A stretch of 64,000 nucleotides of DNA from Aestuariibacter sp. (lineage in GTDB: Bacteria > Pseudomonadota > Gammaproteobacteria > Enterobacterales > Alteromonadaceae), in the NCBI GenBank assembly GCA_017794925.1, contig CP051238.1:867702-931701 (forward strand). Reading direction: 5' to 3'. A program made the position numbers and the translations under genes. The notes below the pieces were generated by a model that was not told the DNA's origin, searched no databases, and saw only the letters and a program-made list of their open reading frames with translations. This document shows positions 25,580-35,879 of the stretch, in pieces (position 1 is the first letter of the stretch; each line of letters opens with the position of its first letter).

Positions 25580-26565
25580 TATTTCAAGACTCCAAATTCG
25601 CGCCGTAACACATTTACGTCACCTGCAGCGGTGGCATTAAACACCGTGCTCATGGCAAAACTTGCCTCATTGTAACGGCTCTTGGTATGTAAAATAAAAT
25701 ACTCTGTGGTTACGGCGAACCATTCTGTTTGGGTAGTGGTTAATTGCAGGGCAGTAATGTCTGGCTCTGCAAGAAAATCGTTAACGTCATCCCAGCCATC
25801 CTGGGGTCTGGCGCTAATGACACCGTTTGCCTGTTCGGTGCTCAATCCGGTAAGTGCAGCCAATAGGGGCGCGTGGTCTTCTGACAGCGTGTTTACGTTA
25901 ATCGACATCAGATTGCTGCCAGGGATAACACAAACCAGCGGTAATAAGCTTTCCAGCCACTGGGGTTCAACCCCGTTAATTAAACGCAGTTCGGACTGAC
26001 TCGCCATCATGCTGTTGGCGGCCAAATAGGGAAATTCCCGCGACGCGTATTCGCTTTCTTCTGCGCCATATACCCGCATTTGGTCGTCGGAATCAATCCA
26101 GTCTCCCAGGGAATCACGGATAGTATCGACGGTGTAACTGTCGATGTCCTCGTTTACCAGTTTCATCAAGCGGGCAAACGCAGTCAGGGCTTCAGAAGGT
26201 TCGGTGGTCGACACATTTTGCTGATTGGCATCGGGCAGGGCGTTGAGGTTAAAACAGCTCTGCATGTCTTCGAGTCTTGCACTGATACCGCCACTGTCCA
26301 TGGGGTACTCAAACTCTTCTGCCCAAGGCTGGTTTAAATGAATCTTGTCACCGGTTTCCTGCATGAGTGTACCAATCGACTTGCGGGCAAATTCCTCTGC
26401 TCCCACGGCGTACCAATAAGCCTGATTGTTGTCTTTGATATTAATTGCGCGCTGCACCTGCAATTGAAGTCGGGCACCCATTTCAGTCGCGAGTATGGCA
26501 ACCAGTGCCACAATCATCAGCACAATTAACAGTGCAGCACCTTGCTGGCGAGTTTGATTACCCAT
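25579..26565 (-). CDS. gspK: Type II secretion minor pseudopilin K
   Basis: 328 residues. The prepilin signal has cleavage after QQG followed by AALLIVLMIVALVAILA; residue +5 is not glutamate, the known peculiarity of GspK, which caps the pseudopilus tip. A large alpha domain includes SCFNLNALPDANQ. It overlaps gspJ by eight bases. Cleavage and methylation need a prepilin peptidase not encoded in the window. Confidence 0.93.
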   Translation of the reverse strand: MGNQTRQQGAALLIVLMIVALVAILATEMGARLQLQVQRAINIKDNNQAYWYAVGAEEFARKSIGTLMQETGDKIHLNQPWAEEFEYPMDSGGISARLEDMQSCFNLNALPDANQQNVSTTEPSEALTAFARLMKLVNEDIDSYTVDTIRDSLGDWIDSDDQMRVYGAEESEYASREFPYLAANSMMASQSELRLINGVEPQWLESLLPLVCVIPGSNLMSINVNTLSEDHAPLLAALTGLSTEQANGVISARPQDGWDDVNDFLAEPDITALQLTTTQTEWFAVTTEYFILHTKSRYNEASFAMSTVFNATAAGDVNVLRREFGVLK

Positions 26566-27175
26566 TGCTGGCTACCCCGCCGATAGCAAACACGCGAATA
26601 AATTCCCCGCCCTTTTGGGTGGTCACGGTTACCCGGATACCATCAGGTAATCGTTCGCCGGTAAAGCTGTCATGCCAGCCGTCATTTCTGCCGTCGTCTT
26701 CGCCGGTATTAAATTCCAACTGAAAGTCAGTGACGTCACTTAACACTACTCTGACTTTAGGTTCATAGCCCAACACGTTATCAACATAAACGGTGCTAAG
26801 GCGTTCAATGTTGCCGTCTTTCAGGCGATACGCCACGCCCTGCAGCGTGCTGCGGGGGAGCATGAGTTTAGGGTTGTGCCAGCCGCCGCGAACGAAGGCC
26901 ATACCGTCGGCATCGCTGTCGTCCAGCTCGCCGCCGCGAAATACGGTGTTGTTTTCTTCGCCTTCTACGCGAACCGGGCGGTCAACTACCTGTAGAACGT
27001 CACGTTCTAGGGTAAGCATAAAGCGCTGTAGCTGTTGCAGTTCCGCAAACTTTTCACTGGAGGCCTCGTCACTGTCGATCACGGTAGTAAGCAACGCGGT
27101 GGAAGCCAGACCAATCATCGTAAAGATGGCCATTGCAATCAGTACTTCGATCAGGGTAAAGCCGCGCGCCTTCAT
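26558..27175 (-). CDS. gspJ: Type II secretion minor pseudopilin J
   Basis: 205 residues. Prepilin motif RGFTLIEVLIAMAIFTMIGLASTALL at the N-terminus with glutamate at +5, then the GspJ beta-rich region with LQQLQRFMLTLERDVLQVVDRPVR and a C-terminal VTTQKGGEFIRVFAIGG. A tip component with GspI and GspK. Its start overlaps the gspI stop by four bases. Confidence 0.93.
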   Translation of the reverse strand: MKARGFTLIEVLIAMAIFTMIGLASTALLTTVIDSDEASSEKFAELQQLQRFMLTLERDVLQVVDRPVRVEGEENNTVFRGGELDDSDADGMAFVRGGWHNPKLMLPRSTLQGVAYRLKDGNIERLSTVYVDNVLGYEPKVRVVLSDVTDFQLEFNTGEDDGRNDGWHDSFTGERLPDGIRVTVTTQKGGEFIRVFAIGGVASNG

Positions 27176-27561
27176 TGGGTGGCCTCGCTGGGCTTGGCAA
27201 GGTACGCAATCACGGTGGTAATGTTACCGGCACGGCTTTCGTTTAAACTCACGCTAATTTCAACGGCTTTAAAGTCGCTGTCATTGGTGGCTTTGACTAC
27301 TTGTGTCCAGTACCAGGTACGCCCCGCCATATCCTGCTGGCCTTTTTGATTGTTCTTCAGCGGCCAGGGGCGTTCCATCATAAGTTCGTTCAAACGATTA
27401 TTGGCTACCCAGGTCGCCAAGGCGACCTCTTCAATTTGCCCCACACCATTTAAGTGCTCTGATGCGGCTTTCATGATAGCGGTGCCGGTGACGGCAAAAA
27501 TAAACAGTGCCACCATAACTTCAAGTAAAGTCAAACCAGACTGGCGCGCTAACGGCTTCAC
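27172..27561 (-). CDS. gspI: Type II secretion minor pseudopilin I
   Basis: 129 residues. Prepilin signal SGLTLLEVMVALFIFAVTGTAIMKAA with +5 glutamate, followed by the GspI hallmarks TWVANNRLNEL and RTWYWTQVVKATNDSDFKAVEISV. It is the nucleating pseudopilin of the tip complex. Four-base overlaps on both sides (gspH upstream, gspJ downstream). Confidence 0.93.
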   Translation of the reverse strand: MKPLARQSGLTLLEVMVALFIFAVTGTAIMKAASEHLNGVGQIEEVALATWVANNRLNELMMERPWPLKNNQKGQQDMAGRTWYWTQVVKATNDSDFKAVEISVSLNESRAGNITTVIAYLAKPSEATQ

Positions 27562-28202
27562 GGTAACTGCTCCAGCGGACCAACCACTTCCAATGGCGGC
27601 ATATCCTGATTATTTAGCAGAAAGTAAGCCGGCAGTTCATTGCTGAAATCGGGTTCAAAATAGAAGGTCACGCTAAACGGGGTGATTTCCCCGCTCGATA
27701 AAATAAGGATTTGCGGCGGTGGTGGTGGCGGCTCTTCTTCGCCAATGTTCATCTCTTTGTCGTTGACACTCAGTGTGGCATCGAACAATTCGCGGTCGAA
27801 CAAGCTGCCTTCGTTTTGCCAGGGTAAATCGTCCAGCGCCAGAGTGAAATAAAAGGGCTCGGTGAGTGTGACTGGCTCGTACACCTTGTTGCCCTCAACA
27901 GGCAACCAGTTGTCTTCTTCATCTAACTGCATAAAGGTGTAGCTGCGCGCCTCAGTGTCAAAGTAAATACCGAGTTGCTGCTGGTTCAGTACGGCAAAAT
28001 CACTGGCCATATCAATGACCACCTGTAAACGACGTACTTCGCGCTCAAGTTGTTCAGCTGGGTCGCTGCCAAAGGCGTTAAATACCACATAGCCTGCGGT
28101 TAATCCCATTAACAGCAGGACCAGCATTACCTCAAGCAGGGTAAAGCCGCCCTGCGTGCGTGGCAAACTGTGTAAAGCAGAAACGGAGCTACGCACGCGC
28201 AT
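27558..28202 (-). CDS. gspH: Type II secretion minor pseudopilin H
   Basis: 214 residues. Prepilin signal GGFTLLEVMLVLLLMGLTAGYVV, then ELEREVRRLQVVIDMASDFAVLNQQQLGIYFD, typical of GspH. A proline run (EEPPPPPPQI, about residue 160) sits before ILILSSGEITPFSVTF and is an unusual insertion; GspH loops are variable. It is separated from gspG by 14 bases, the largest gap in the operon. Confidence 0.9.
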   Translation of the reverse strand: MRVRSSVSALHSLPRTQGGFTLLEVMLVLLLMGLTAGYVVFNAFGSDPAEQLEREVRRLQVVIDMASDFAVLNQQQLGIYFDTEARSYTFMQLDEEDNWLPVEGNKVYEPVTLTEPFYFTLALDDLPWQNEGSLFDRELFDATLSVNDKEMNIGEEEPPPPPPQILILSSGEITPFSVTFYFEPDFSNELPAYFLLNNQDMPPLEVVGPLEQLP

Positions 28203-28216
28203 GGCAATGAGTTCGA

Positions 28217-28654
28217 TTAGTTCAGGTATTCGTTGATATTCCAGTTACCAATATCATCATCGGTGCCTGGCTCGCCATCCGGGCCATTAGAGAAAATATC
28301 AATCGTGCCCATTTCTCCCGGGCTGATTAGTGCATAAGGGTTACCCCAAGGATCATCGGGCAGACGTTTAATGAAACCGGCTTCAGGGTAGTTACGCGGG
28401 ATTGGGTCAATCGTCGGCGCGGTTACCAACGCGTCCAGGCCTTGCTCTGTTGTGGGGAAGCGATTGTTCTTCAGCTTGTACATTTCAAGTGCACTTTCCA
28501 GTTGCTGAATATCGACTGCGGCCTTTTTAAGCTGCGCTTCTTCCTGGTTACCCAGAATTTGTGGTGCGACCATAGAAGCCAGAATACCGATGATCAGCAG
28601 TACCACCATGATTTCAATTAAGCTGAAACCCGATTGTCTGTTTAAGTTTTTCAT
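28217..28654 (-). CDS. gspG: Type II secretion major pseudopilin G
   Basis: 145 residues. Prepilin signal SGFSLIEIMVVLLIIGILASMVAP with the +5 glutamate, then NQEEAQLKKAAVDIQQLESALEMYKLKN and the conserved FPTTEQGLDALV. The C-terminal calcium site is seen as FSNGPDGEPGTDDDIGNW. It forms the pseudopilus filament. It overlaps gspF by one base. Confidence 0.97.
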   Translation of the reverse strand: MKNLNRQSGFSLIEIMVVLLIIGILASMVAPQILGNQEEAQLKKAAVDIQQLESALEMYKLKNNRFPTTEQGLDALVTAPTIDPIPRNYPEAGFIKRLPDDPWGNPYALISPGEMGTIDIFSNGPDGEPGTDDDIGNWNINEYLN

Positions 28655-29874
28655 TACACGTTCACCATATTATTAAGCGCAAGTATTGGTTGAATAATTG
28701 CCATGACTATAAATAACACCACTGCTGCCATCGATACGATCAGCACGGGCTCGAAGACTTTTAATGAGACACCAATGAGTGCTTCAAATTCCCTGTCCTG
28801 ATTGTCGGCCGAGCGGCTTAACATTTGCTGTAGCTCACCTGAGCGTTCACCCGATGCAATCATGTGCATCATCATGGGTGGAAAAATCTTGGTGTTGTCG
28901 AGGGCCGCACGTAAGCTACTACCTTCTTTTACATTAACTGCGGCTTCGCTAATTCTTTCTTTAATATAGACATTCTGAAGTACATCGGTCGAGATTCGCA
29001 TGGACTCCAATAACGGCACCGCACTCGCCGTTAAAATACTTAACGTACGGGCAAAGCGTGCGGTATTTAATCCACGGGCGACTTTGCCTACCAGCGGCAA
29101 TGAGAGCATGAAACGGTGATAGCGGCGCTTAAGGGCGGGTCTCTGAACCAATCGTTGAAACACAATCACCAACAGCATAATGGCGACAAGTAAGTACAAA
29201 CCGTATTGCTGCATCCATTCACTCACGCTGATAAGCACAGTGGTAATGGTGGGCAGGTCCTGACCCATGTGGTCAAACTGGCCGACAATTTTGGGCACCA
29301 CCACGGTGAGCAGCACTACAACAATCATCATGGCAAAAAACATCATAATGGCCGGGTAGATCAACGCCTGAATAATTTGGCTACGGGTTTGTTGACGGCG
29401 TTCAGTGTAGTCGGCCAGGCGATTGAGTACGGTATCAAGGTGACCTGATTTTTCGCCCGCCGCTACCATGGCCCGAAAGAGATCATCAAAAACGCTGGGG
29501 AATTCCGCCAGCGCATCGGCCAGGGTATGCCCCTCGACGACTTTACTACGCACTGCCATCATCATATTTTTCTGACGGGTCTTTTCGCTTTGCTCTGCCA
29601 CGGCCAGTAACGCTTCTTCGATGGGCAATGCCGATTCAATCAGGGTGGCTAACTGACGAGTAAGTAGTGCTAAATCGCTGGCAGAAATACGCGGTTTAAA
29701 CAGCTGAAAGCCACCACTGCTACCACTGCTCTTTTCCGCAACTTGTTCAACTTCCATGGGCACCAGGCCCTTTTCACGAAGTTGTTGGCGAATTTGACGA
29801 GCGTTGTCACCTTCCAGTACACCGCTCGTGTTTTTGCCTTTGGCATTAATGGCTTTATAAGCAAACGCCGCCAT
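28654..29874 (-). CDS. gspF: Type II secretion inner-membrane platform protein F
   Basis: 406 residues. It has the standard two homologous cytoplasmic domains separated by membrane helices (about 170-195, 220-240 and 375-400). Start [23 protein letters not shown] is diagnostic, as are FRAMVAAGEKSGHLD and MHMIASGERSGEL, the two repeated GE-S/G motifs. It couples GspE ATPase action to pseudopilus assembly. One-base overlaps at both ends. Confidence 0.97.
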   Translation of the reverse strand: MAAFAYKAINAKGKNTSGVLEGDNARQIRQQLREKGLVPMEVEQVAEKSSGSSGGFQLFKPRISASDLALLTRQLATLIESALPIEEALLAVAEQSEKTRQKNMMMAVRSKVVEGHTLADALAEFPSVFDDLFRAMVAAGEKSGHLDTVLNRLADYTERRQQTRSQIIQALIYPAIMMFFAMMIVVVLLTVVVPKIVGQFDHMGQDLPTITTVLISVSEWMQQYGLYLLVAIMLLVIVFQRLVQRPALKRRYHRFMLSLPLVGKVARGLNTARFARTLSILTASAVPLLESMRISTDVLQNVYIKERISEAAVNVKEGSSLRAALDNTKIFPPMMMHMIASGERSGELQQMLSRSADNQDREFEALIGVSLKVFEPVLIVSMAAVVLFIVMAIIQPILALNNMVNV

Positions 29875-31409
29875 TAGTCCTCCCGGGTCACACGTAACAC
29901 TTCTTCAAGCGCAGTGTGTCCGCTTAGGACTTTGCGACAGCCATCTTCGCGAATACTGGGCGTGGATTGACGCACATATTTTTCGATGGCCTGTTCGCCT
30001 TTCCCTTCGTGCATCATGGTGCGAATGGTCTCATCAACAATCAGCAGTTCATGAATACCGGTACGGCCGCGATACCCGGTTTGGTTACAGGCAGCACAAC
30101 CCTTGGGCGAATAAATAACACAGGAATGATCGTTCTCTACGCCTAAAATGGCGGCTTCCTGCTCACTGGGTGGGTGCGCCGTTTTACATTCCGGACACAG
30201 GGTCCTTACCAGGCGTTGCGACAATACGGCTAACAAGCTCGAAGACAGTAAGAAGGGTTCTATACCCATGTCTTCCAAACGCGTGATTGCGCCAGCTGCT
30301 GTATTGGTATGCAGGGTCGATAATACCAAGTGACCGGTTAAACTGGCCTGTACGGCAATTTGCCCGGTTTCAATATCACGAATCTCACCGACCATTACCA
30401 CGTCAGGGTCCTGACGCAATATGGCGCGCAGGCCACGTGCGAAGGTCATGTCTACCCGCGGGTTTACCTGGGTTTGACCAATACCCTGCAAATCGAATTC
30501 GATAGGGTCTTCGACGGTTAAGATGTTGCGATCTTTTGAATTGATTTCAGTAAGACCAGCATACAGCGTGGTACTTTTACCTGAGCCTGTTGGGCCGGTA
30601 ACCAGAATAATGCCGTGAGGTTTGCGGATTAACGACGAAAAGTGACCGCGGTTCTCTTCGGTCATGCCCAAATCTGCCAGATTCAGGCGTGCATTGTTCT
30701 TATCGAGCAAACGCAATACTACCCGCTCGCCGTGGCTCGATGGCATGGTAGATACTCGAACGTCTACCGCACGGCCTGCGATACGCAGTGTTATGCGGCC
30801 ATCCTGAGGGACCCGCTTTTCTGCAATATCCAGCTTTGCCATTACTTTAATACGGGAGACCAGCATGGATGAGAGCTTGCGATTCGGGCGCAGGATTTCG
30901 CGCAGTACACCGTCGACACGGAAGCGAACGATCAGTTGATTTTCAAAGGTCTCGATGTGGATATCCGACGCGCCTTCTTTAATCGCTTCGCCTAACATGG
31001 CATTGATGAGTTTAATGATGGGCGCATCATCTTCACTGTCGAGCAGGTCTTCAGTATCGGGCAGTTCTTCTGCCAACGAGAATAGATCGCTCTCGTTACC
31101 GAGATCTTCCATTAACTGCTTGGCAGCGGAGGAATCGCGCTGATATGCCTGGGTCAGTAATGGCTCAAACTGTTCCTGAGCCAGTTCTTTTAGCACCAGC
31201 GGTGCAGCATAAAAGCGACGTACTTCGGCGAATACCTCCAGTGGTGTTTCACTGGTGTGGTAAAGCAACGCCGGCTCCTGATTAATTTCCAGTAAGACTT
31301 TGTGACGCTTGGCAAAGCCAAACGGCAACTGACGTTCGATTTGGATAACCTGTTCGTCGTCGGGTTGCTCAGGCTGCCCGGCAGTTTGCGTGTCGAGTAG
31401 CTTGCTCAT
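29874..31409 (-). CDS. gspE: Type II secretion ATPase E
   Basis: 511 residues. N-terminal domain N1E/N2E, then the secretion ATPase core: Walker [16 protein letters not shown] (about 270-280), Asp box and His box ([19 protein letters not shown]), Walker [17 protein letters not shown], and the zinc-binding CPEC...[12 protein letters not shown] module (about 420-460). It powers pseudopilus extension at the cytoplasmic face. One-base overlaps with gspD and gspF. Confidence 0.97.
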   Translation of the reverse strand: MSKLLDTQTAGQPEQPDDEQVIQIERQLPFGFAKRHKVLLEINQEPALLYHTSETPLEVFAEVRRFYAAPLVLKELAQEQFEPLLTQAYQRDSSAAKQLMEDLGNESDLFSLAEELPDTEDLLDSEDDAPIIKLINAMLGEAIKEGASDIHIETFENQLIVRFRVDGVLREILRPNRKLSSMLVSRIKVMAKLDIAEKRVPQDGRITLRIAGRAVDVRVSTMPSSHGERVVLRLLDKNNARLNLADLGMTEENRGHFSSLIRKPHGIILVTGPTGSGKSTTLYAGLTEINSKDRNILTVEDPIEFDLQGIGQTQVNPRVDMTFARGLRAILRQDPDVVMVGEIRDIETGQIAVQASLTGHLVLSTLHTNTAAGAITRLEDMGIEPFLLSSSLLAVLSQRLVRTLCPECKTAHPPSEQEAAILGVENDHSCVIYSPKGCAACNQTGYRGRTGIHELLIVDETIRTMMHEGKGEQAIEKYVRQSTPSIREDGCRKVLSGHTALEEVLRVTRED

Positions 31410-33499
31410 TAGTTGCCGTCCTGTTCAGCCTGTGCCTTTTTCTCTTCTTCACGACGCTTCAGGTATTCTTCGTATGATGGCGGTAGCGCCAGGCTTTCAT
31501 CCCAGTCTGGCAACACCGGGGTGTCGGTTTGCGGCATCAGGGTTACACCCTGAGACTGGCGCTGAAGCTGTTCTGCGCGAATAAAGTTATATTTTTGCTT
31601 ACTGATCTCGTTCATGGTCACGCCGTCACGTACGATCTTAGGACGCAGGAACACCATGAGGTTACGCTTGCGCTTGCTTGATGTCGTGGACTTAAACAAG
31701 TGGCCGAGGATTGGAATGTCGCCCAGTAACGGCACTTTCGACACACTTTCCTGTACGTCTTCATCAATCAGACCACCCAGCACAATGGTGCCGCCATCAT
31801 CCACAATAACCGTGGTTTTGATTTGACGTTTGTTGATAGAGATATCTACCGCAGTGGCCCCCGATACACTGGAAACTTCCTGCTCGATAGTCAGCTGTAC
31901 CGCGTTACCTTCGTTGATTTGCGGTGTAACCTGTAACTTGATACCCACTTCCTGACGGTCTACCGTCTGGAATGGGTTTGAATTGTTAGAACCGGTTGAT
32001 GTGCCAGTAATAATCGGCACTTCCTGGCCCACAATGAAAAACGCTTCTTCGTTATCCATGGTGGTTAAGTGCGGTGTTGCCAGCACGTTGGAGTTGGTAT
32101 CGTTGCTCACGGCCTGAACTACAGCGCCCCATCCATTTTGAATCACGCCGGCAATTAATCCGTTCGCACTACCCAGAAGTGAAGCCAGAGAAGTAAAATC
32201 ACCTTCCGTGACATCCTGGGTGGTGACCACTTCGCCGTTGGCAGTAACGTAAGTTGAATTCGTTGTCTGGTCTTCAGCTTGTTTTAATGCAACCGCGAGC
32301 GAGCCTACCGGGATCACGCCATTGTTAAACTGGGTGCCGCCGCCCTCTTCAGATACAAACTGCACACCCAGTGACGTGCCGTCACCTTCGTACATTTCTA
32401 CGATAATGGCTTCTACCTGAACCTGAGCACGACGCACGTCCAACTGACGAATTACCGCTTCCAGCGAACGCATCATGTCCGGCTCGGCGGTAATGACCAG
32501 TGCATTTGAGTCTTCATGAGCGTCAATGCTGACATCGCGGTTCCCGCCTGAAGAACGACGCGCATTAGTGCCTGTGCCTTTCTCTTCGGCCTGAATACTG
32601 TCACTGACGCCCTGCAGTACTTTTACCAAGTCGTCAGCTTTGGCGTAATTTAAGAAGATAACCCGGGTATTGCCGTTGGTTTCCAGCTCCTGGTCCATAC
32701 GTTGAATCAAGTTGATCAGTCGCTGACGGGCTTTGGCATCACCGCTGACAATCACGCTGTTAGTGCGGTCATCGGCGACCACCCGAGGCTCTGATTTCGT
32801 ACCGGTATTCTGTTTACCCTGAGACTTGTTGATGCTTTCTACAATGCGCACCATTTCAGACGCTGAGGCGAATTGCAGTTTGATAATGTCGACTTCTTCA
32901 TCACCGGCGCGGTCAACCCGTTCGATGATTTCTACCAAACGGTTTACTACGGCAGCACGGCCGGTCAGCATCATGACGTTTGAAGGATCGTGACTGACTA
33001 CGTTACCGCCACCGGCCTGGTCGTTCAGCTGGCGCAGGATAGGGGCCAGTTCTCGTACGGGCACGTTGTAGACCGGAATAACACGAGTGATCATTTCGTC
33101 ACCGTCCAGCGAGGCATCTTCTACTACCGGAATATTTGAGGTTTTGGCGTCTTTGGAGCGCACAACCTTTAAAATGCCGTTTGGCATTTCCACAACGGCG
33201 AAGTCATAAACCTGCAATACGTTCAGGAAGAACTGGTAGTACTGTTCTTCGTTCAGCATGTCATAGCTGATCACGCTGATTTTGCCGCGAACGTTAGGAT
33301 CAACAATGATGGTTTTCTGCAAGTTTTTACCGACTATGGTAATAAACTCGTTGATGTCGGTATCCTGAAATTTGGGCATACGTTCGATGGCCGCGGCTTG
33401 CACACACATAACGGTTGCACACACCGCAATACCAATCCGGGTCAACCAGGTTCGACCAACTTGCCTCATAGCTTGTATCCTGTTCACTGTTGCGTTCAT
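31409..33499 (-). CDS. gspD: Type II secretion outer-membrane secretin D
   Basis: 696 residues. A signal peptide (about 1-37, ending VQAAAIE) is followed by N0-N3 domains (about 40-340) and the secretin core. N0 contains [28 protein letters not shown]; the core has [25 protein letters not shown] and [32 protein letters not shown], the secretin signature. A C-terminal charged tail ([15 protein letters not shown]) follows. The start codon overlaps the gspC stop by one base. Confidence 0.97.
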   Translation of the reverse strand: MNATVNRIQAMRQVGRTWLTRIGIAVCATVMCVQAAAIERMPKFQDTDINEFITIVGKNLQKTIIVDPNVRGKISVISYDMLNEEQYYQFFLNVLQVYDFAVVEMPNGILKVVRSKDAKTSNIPVVEDASLDGDEMITRVIPVYNVPVRELAPILRQLNDQAGGGNVVSHDPSNVMMLTGRAAVVNRLVEIIERVDRAGDEEVDIIKLQFASASEMVRIVESINKSQGKQNTGTKSEPRVVADDRTNSVIVSGDAKARQRLINLIQRMDQELETNGNTRVIFLNYAKADDLVKVLQGVSDSIQAEEKGTGTNARRSSGGNRDVSIDAHEDSNALVITAEPDMMRSLEAVIRQLDVRRAQVQVEAIIVEMYEGDGTSLGVQFVSEEGGGTQFNNGVIPVGSLAVALKQAEDQTTNSTYVTANGEVVTTQDVTEGDFTSLASLLGSANGLIAGVIQNGWGAVVQAVSNDTNSNVLATPHLTTMDNEEAFFIVGQEVPIITGTSTGSNNSNPFQTVDRQEVGIKLQVTPQINEGNAVQLTIEQEVSSVSGATAVDISINKRQIKTTVIVDDGGTIVLGGLIDEDVQESVSKVPLLGDIPILGHLFKSTTSSKRKRNLMVFLRPKIVRDGVTMNEISKQKYNFIRAEQLQRQSQGVTLMPQTDTPVLPDWDESLALPPSYEEYLKRREEEKKAQAEQDGN

Positions 33500-34425
33500 T
33501 ACTGCTCTGGCATATCTAAATACAGTGTAATGTATTCCCCGTCCCGGGTAACTGTAAGTTCAATAGACTGCGCATCTCGTAGCTCACCCATAGCATCGCG
33601 GGCCTGGGCAGGGTCTGTTAAGTCCAGACCGTTTATTTGAATAACGACATCGTCGTTTATTAATCCTACCGACTCAAACAAGCTGGCATCTTTGCCTGGT
33701 TTAACCCGGTAGCCAATCATTTGTCCGTTTTCCAGCGCAGGCGTTACCGAAATGTAGTCGGTAAAGCTGGCTGGTTTATCGCGTAACGCTTCTGTTGCCG
33801 CCACCGCATCGTCGCTTAGCTCCCGAGCACGACGGGAAGGTTGCGCCGGAGGTCGAACCGGTTGACGGCTGCGACTCGCAGGGGTTGCTGCGGTTTGCTT
33901 ACTAAAATCCAGTCCTGCAAGCATCAGGGTTTCGTGTTTACCGCCATTTTTAATAATGACTCTGTCTATAAGGACCTGACTAAGTATGGCATTTGTTCCG
34001 TCAATTTTTTCGCCGATAGCGTAAGTGGCTTGTTTTCCACGATTTTCTATTACTGCCGTACCAGCTTCCTCGTCTGTACTGGACACTAAACCGGACAACA
34101 CCAGATTCAAACGGGTTTCAGGCGCGTCAGTAATCGTTTCCTGTACGGGTGGCGGTGCGGTTTTATTTACCTCACCAAATAAATTCAGCTGTTGTATTTG
34201 GCCGACATCGACCCCACGTTGAGAGCTGGCGACGGAACCTGTATAACGGGCTGTAGCAGTGGCCGGGGCGCTTGATGACGGGGTTGGAATGAGTTTCCAC
34301 GTAATGTCTGCAGCGTATGCAATCAGATATATACTTAATAATACAAGCACAAGCACGCGAATACGTGTTTGGTGCGCAGTCAGCAACGCTGGGATATTTT
34401 GCAAGCTGGTTTGATTAATTATCAT
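33499..34425 (-). CDS. gspC: Type II secretion protein C
   Basis: 308 residues. Short cytoplasmic start, one membrane helix (about 24-42), the HR domain (about 80-175; LNLVLSGLVSSTDEEAGTAVIENRGKQATYAIGEKI) and a C-terminal PDZ domain (about 215-305; LINDDVVIQINGLDLTDPAQARDAM). It links the secretin to the inner-membrane platform and may recruit substrates. First gene of the twelve-gene gspC-N operon; divergent from hslR across 130 bp that must carry its promoter. Confidence 0.95.
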   Translation of the reverse strand: MIINQTSLQNIPALLTAHQTRIRVLVLVLLSIYLIAYAADITWKLIPTPSSSAPATATARYTGSVASSQRGVDVGQIQQLNLFGEVNKTAPPPVQETITDAPETRLNLVLSGLVSSTDEEAGTAVIENRGKQATYAIGEKIDGTNAILSQVLIDRVIIKNGGKHETLMLAGLDFSKQTAATPASRSRQPVRPPAQPSRRARELSDDAVAATEALRDKPASFTDYISVTPALENGQMIGYRVKPGKDASLFESVGLINDDVVIQINGLDLTDPAQARDAMGELRDAQSIELTVTRDGEYITLYLDMPEQ

Positions 34426-34555
34426 CTGAAAACAACAAATTGGTGGAACATTAAGCCGCTATATAACAGTCACATCATAGCCTAGTCTGAGCGGGGGCAA
34501 CAACCTTAATGCAGACAGGTTAAACAAATATGACATTTTTGTATGTAAAACGCGC

Positions 34556-34954
34556 ATGGTAAACGACAACAATACAACCTTAAAGGTAAGGCTGGACAAA
34601 TGGATCTGGGCTGCTCGCTTAACAAAAACACGTGCTCTGGCAAGAGACCTGATTCAGGCCGGAAAAGTTCACTATAATGGACAAAAGAGTAAGCCCGGCA
34701 AGATTGTGGAGTTAGGCGCGCTCATCAGAGTGCCTGCCGGCTGGGACGTAAAAGAAGTGGAAGTCACCGGGATTGAAGAGAAGCGTCAACCAGCAAAACT
34801 GGCTGAGATGATGTATCAGGAAACCCCGGAAAGCGTGGCGAAGCGTGAACAAAACCAGTTGGCCAGAAAGATGCAGACGTTTCACAGCCCTAAGCCAGAT
34901 AATCGCCCCGACAAAAAGCAGCGTCGCGAATTAATTAAGTTTAAGCATCAATAG
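34556..34954 (+). CDS. hslR: Heat-shock protein 15 (ribosome-associated Hsp15)
   Basis: 132 residues. The S4 RNA-binding domain starts at about residue 9: VRLDKWIWAARLTKTRALARDLIQAGKVHYNGQKSKPGKIVELG, followed by a basic helical C-terminus (ANK/KK-rich, ELIKFKHQ). Hsp15 binds free 50S subunits with a stalled nascent chain and aids recycling after heat stress. It directly precedes hslO, as in E. coli. Confidence 0.95.
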   Translation: MVNDNNTTLKVRLDKWIWAARLTKTRALARDLIQAGKVHYNGQKSKPGKIVELGALIRVPAGWDVKEVEVTGIEEKRQPAKLAEMMYQETPESVAKREQNQLARKMQTFHSPKPDNRPDKKQRRELIKFKHQ

Positions 34955-34979
34955 GGTGAGTAACCCGACAGGACTTGAA

Positions 34980-35879
34980 ATGAATCAGTTTGATCAATTA
35001 CACCGTTATTTATTTGAAGAAGCCAGTGTACGTGGCGAGTTAGTGAGGCTTCAGGATACATTAAAGCCTATCGTACACAGCACCGATTACCCTCAGCCAA
35101 TTCAGCAGCTGTTAGCTGAAATGGCCGCTGCAACGAGTTTACTTACCGCTACGTTGAAATTTGAAGGCGAAGTCGGCTTACAAATTCAGAGTCAGGGCAA
35201 AGTGCGCTATGCCGTGATTAATGCAACCCACGAACAACAGCTGCGCGGTGTGGCGCGCTGGGATGAAGAAGCTGACTTGTCTCAGGCGACCTTTAGCGAA
35301 CTGGTTGAAAATGCAGTTCTGGTGATCACCATCACCCCTGATGAAGGTGAACGTTACCAGGGTGTCGTAGCGTTAGACAAAGGTTCACTGGCGGGTTGCC
35401 TTGAGGATTACTTTGAACGCTCAGAACAGCTTGCCACCCGCGTGTTTATTCATACTGATTTTTCTGACAACGCGTTGCCAAAAGCATCAGGCATGTTCCT
35501 GCAGGTTGTCCCGCAATCAGCTGAATCAACCAAGGTAACCAGTGACAGTGAGTTTGAACATCTGTGTGCGCTTACTGAAACCATGACCGCTGAGGAGCTA
35601 TTCTCGCTGCCAGCAGAAGATGTGCTGTACCGTTTGTATCACGAACAAAAGGTACAATTGTACGCCCCTAAAGCGGTCTCGTTTGCCTGTACATGCTCTC
35701 GCCAACGCAGCGCTGAAGCCTTGAGAAACCTGGATAAGCAGGAATTGCTGGATATCATAAAGGAAGAGGGTGCTATAGCCATGAATTGCCAGTACTGTCA
35801 CACTGAGTATCGCTTCGATGAAATTGATATCGAAGCATTACAAACAGGCTACAATGAAGGCTCGCCAACACAGCAGTAA
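34980..35879 (+). CDS. hslO: Redox-regulated chaperone Hsp33
   Basis: 299 residues from the ATG at 34980, which has AGGA upstream; a GTG at 34956 is in frame but unsupported. The N-terminal domain begins DQLHRYLFEEASVRGELVRL. The redox switch is intact: CTC (about 237-239) and CQYC (about 269-272), the CxC-x(27-32)-CxxC zinc motif that releases zinc on oxidation to activate the holdase. Second gene of hslR-hslO. Confidence 0.96.
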   Translation: MNQFDQLHRYLFEEASVRGELVRLQDTLKPIVHSTDYPQPIQQLLAEMAAATSLLTATLKFEGEVGLQIQSQGKVRYAVINATHEQQLRGVARWDEEADLSQATFSELVENAVLVITITPDEGERYQGVVALDKGSLAGCLEDYFERSEQLATRVFIHTDFSDNALPKASGMFLQVVPQSAESTKVTSDSEFEHLCALTETMTAEELFSLPAEDVLYRLYHEQKVQLYAPKAVSFACTCSRQRSAEALRNLDKQELLDIIKEEGAIAMNCQYCHTEYRFDEIDIEALQTGYNEGSPTQQ

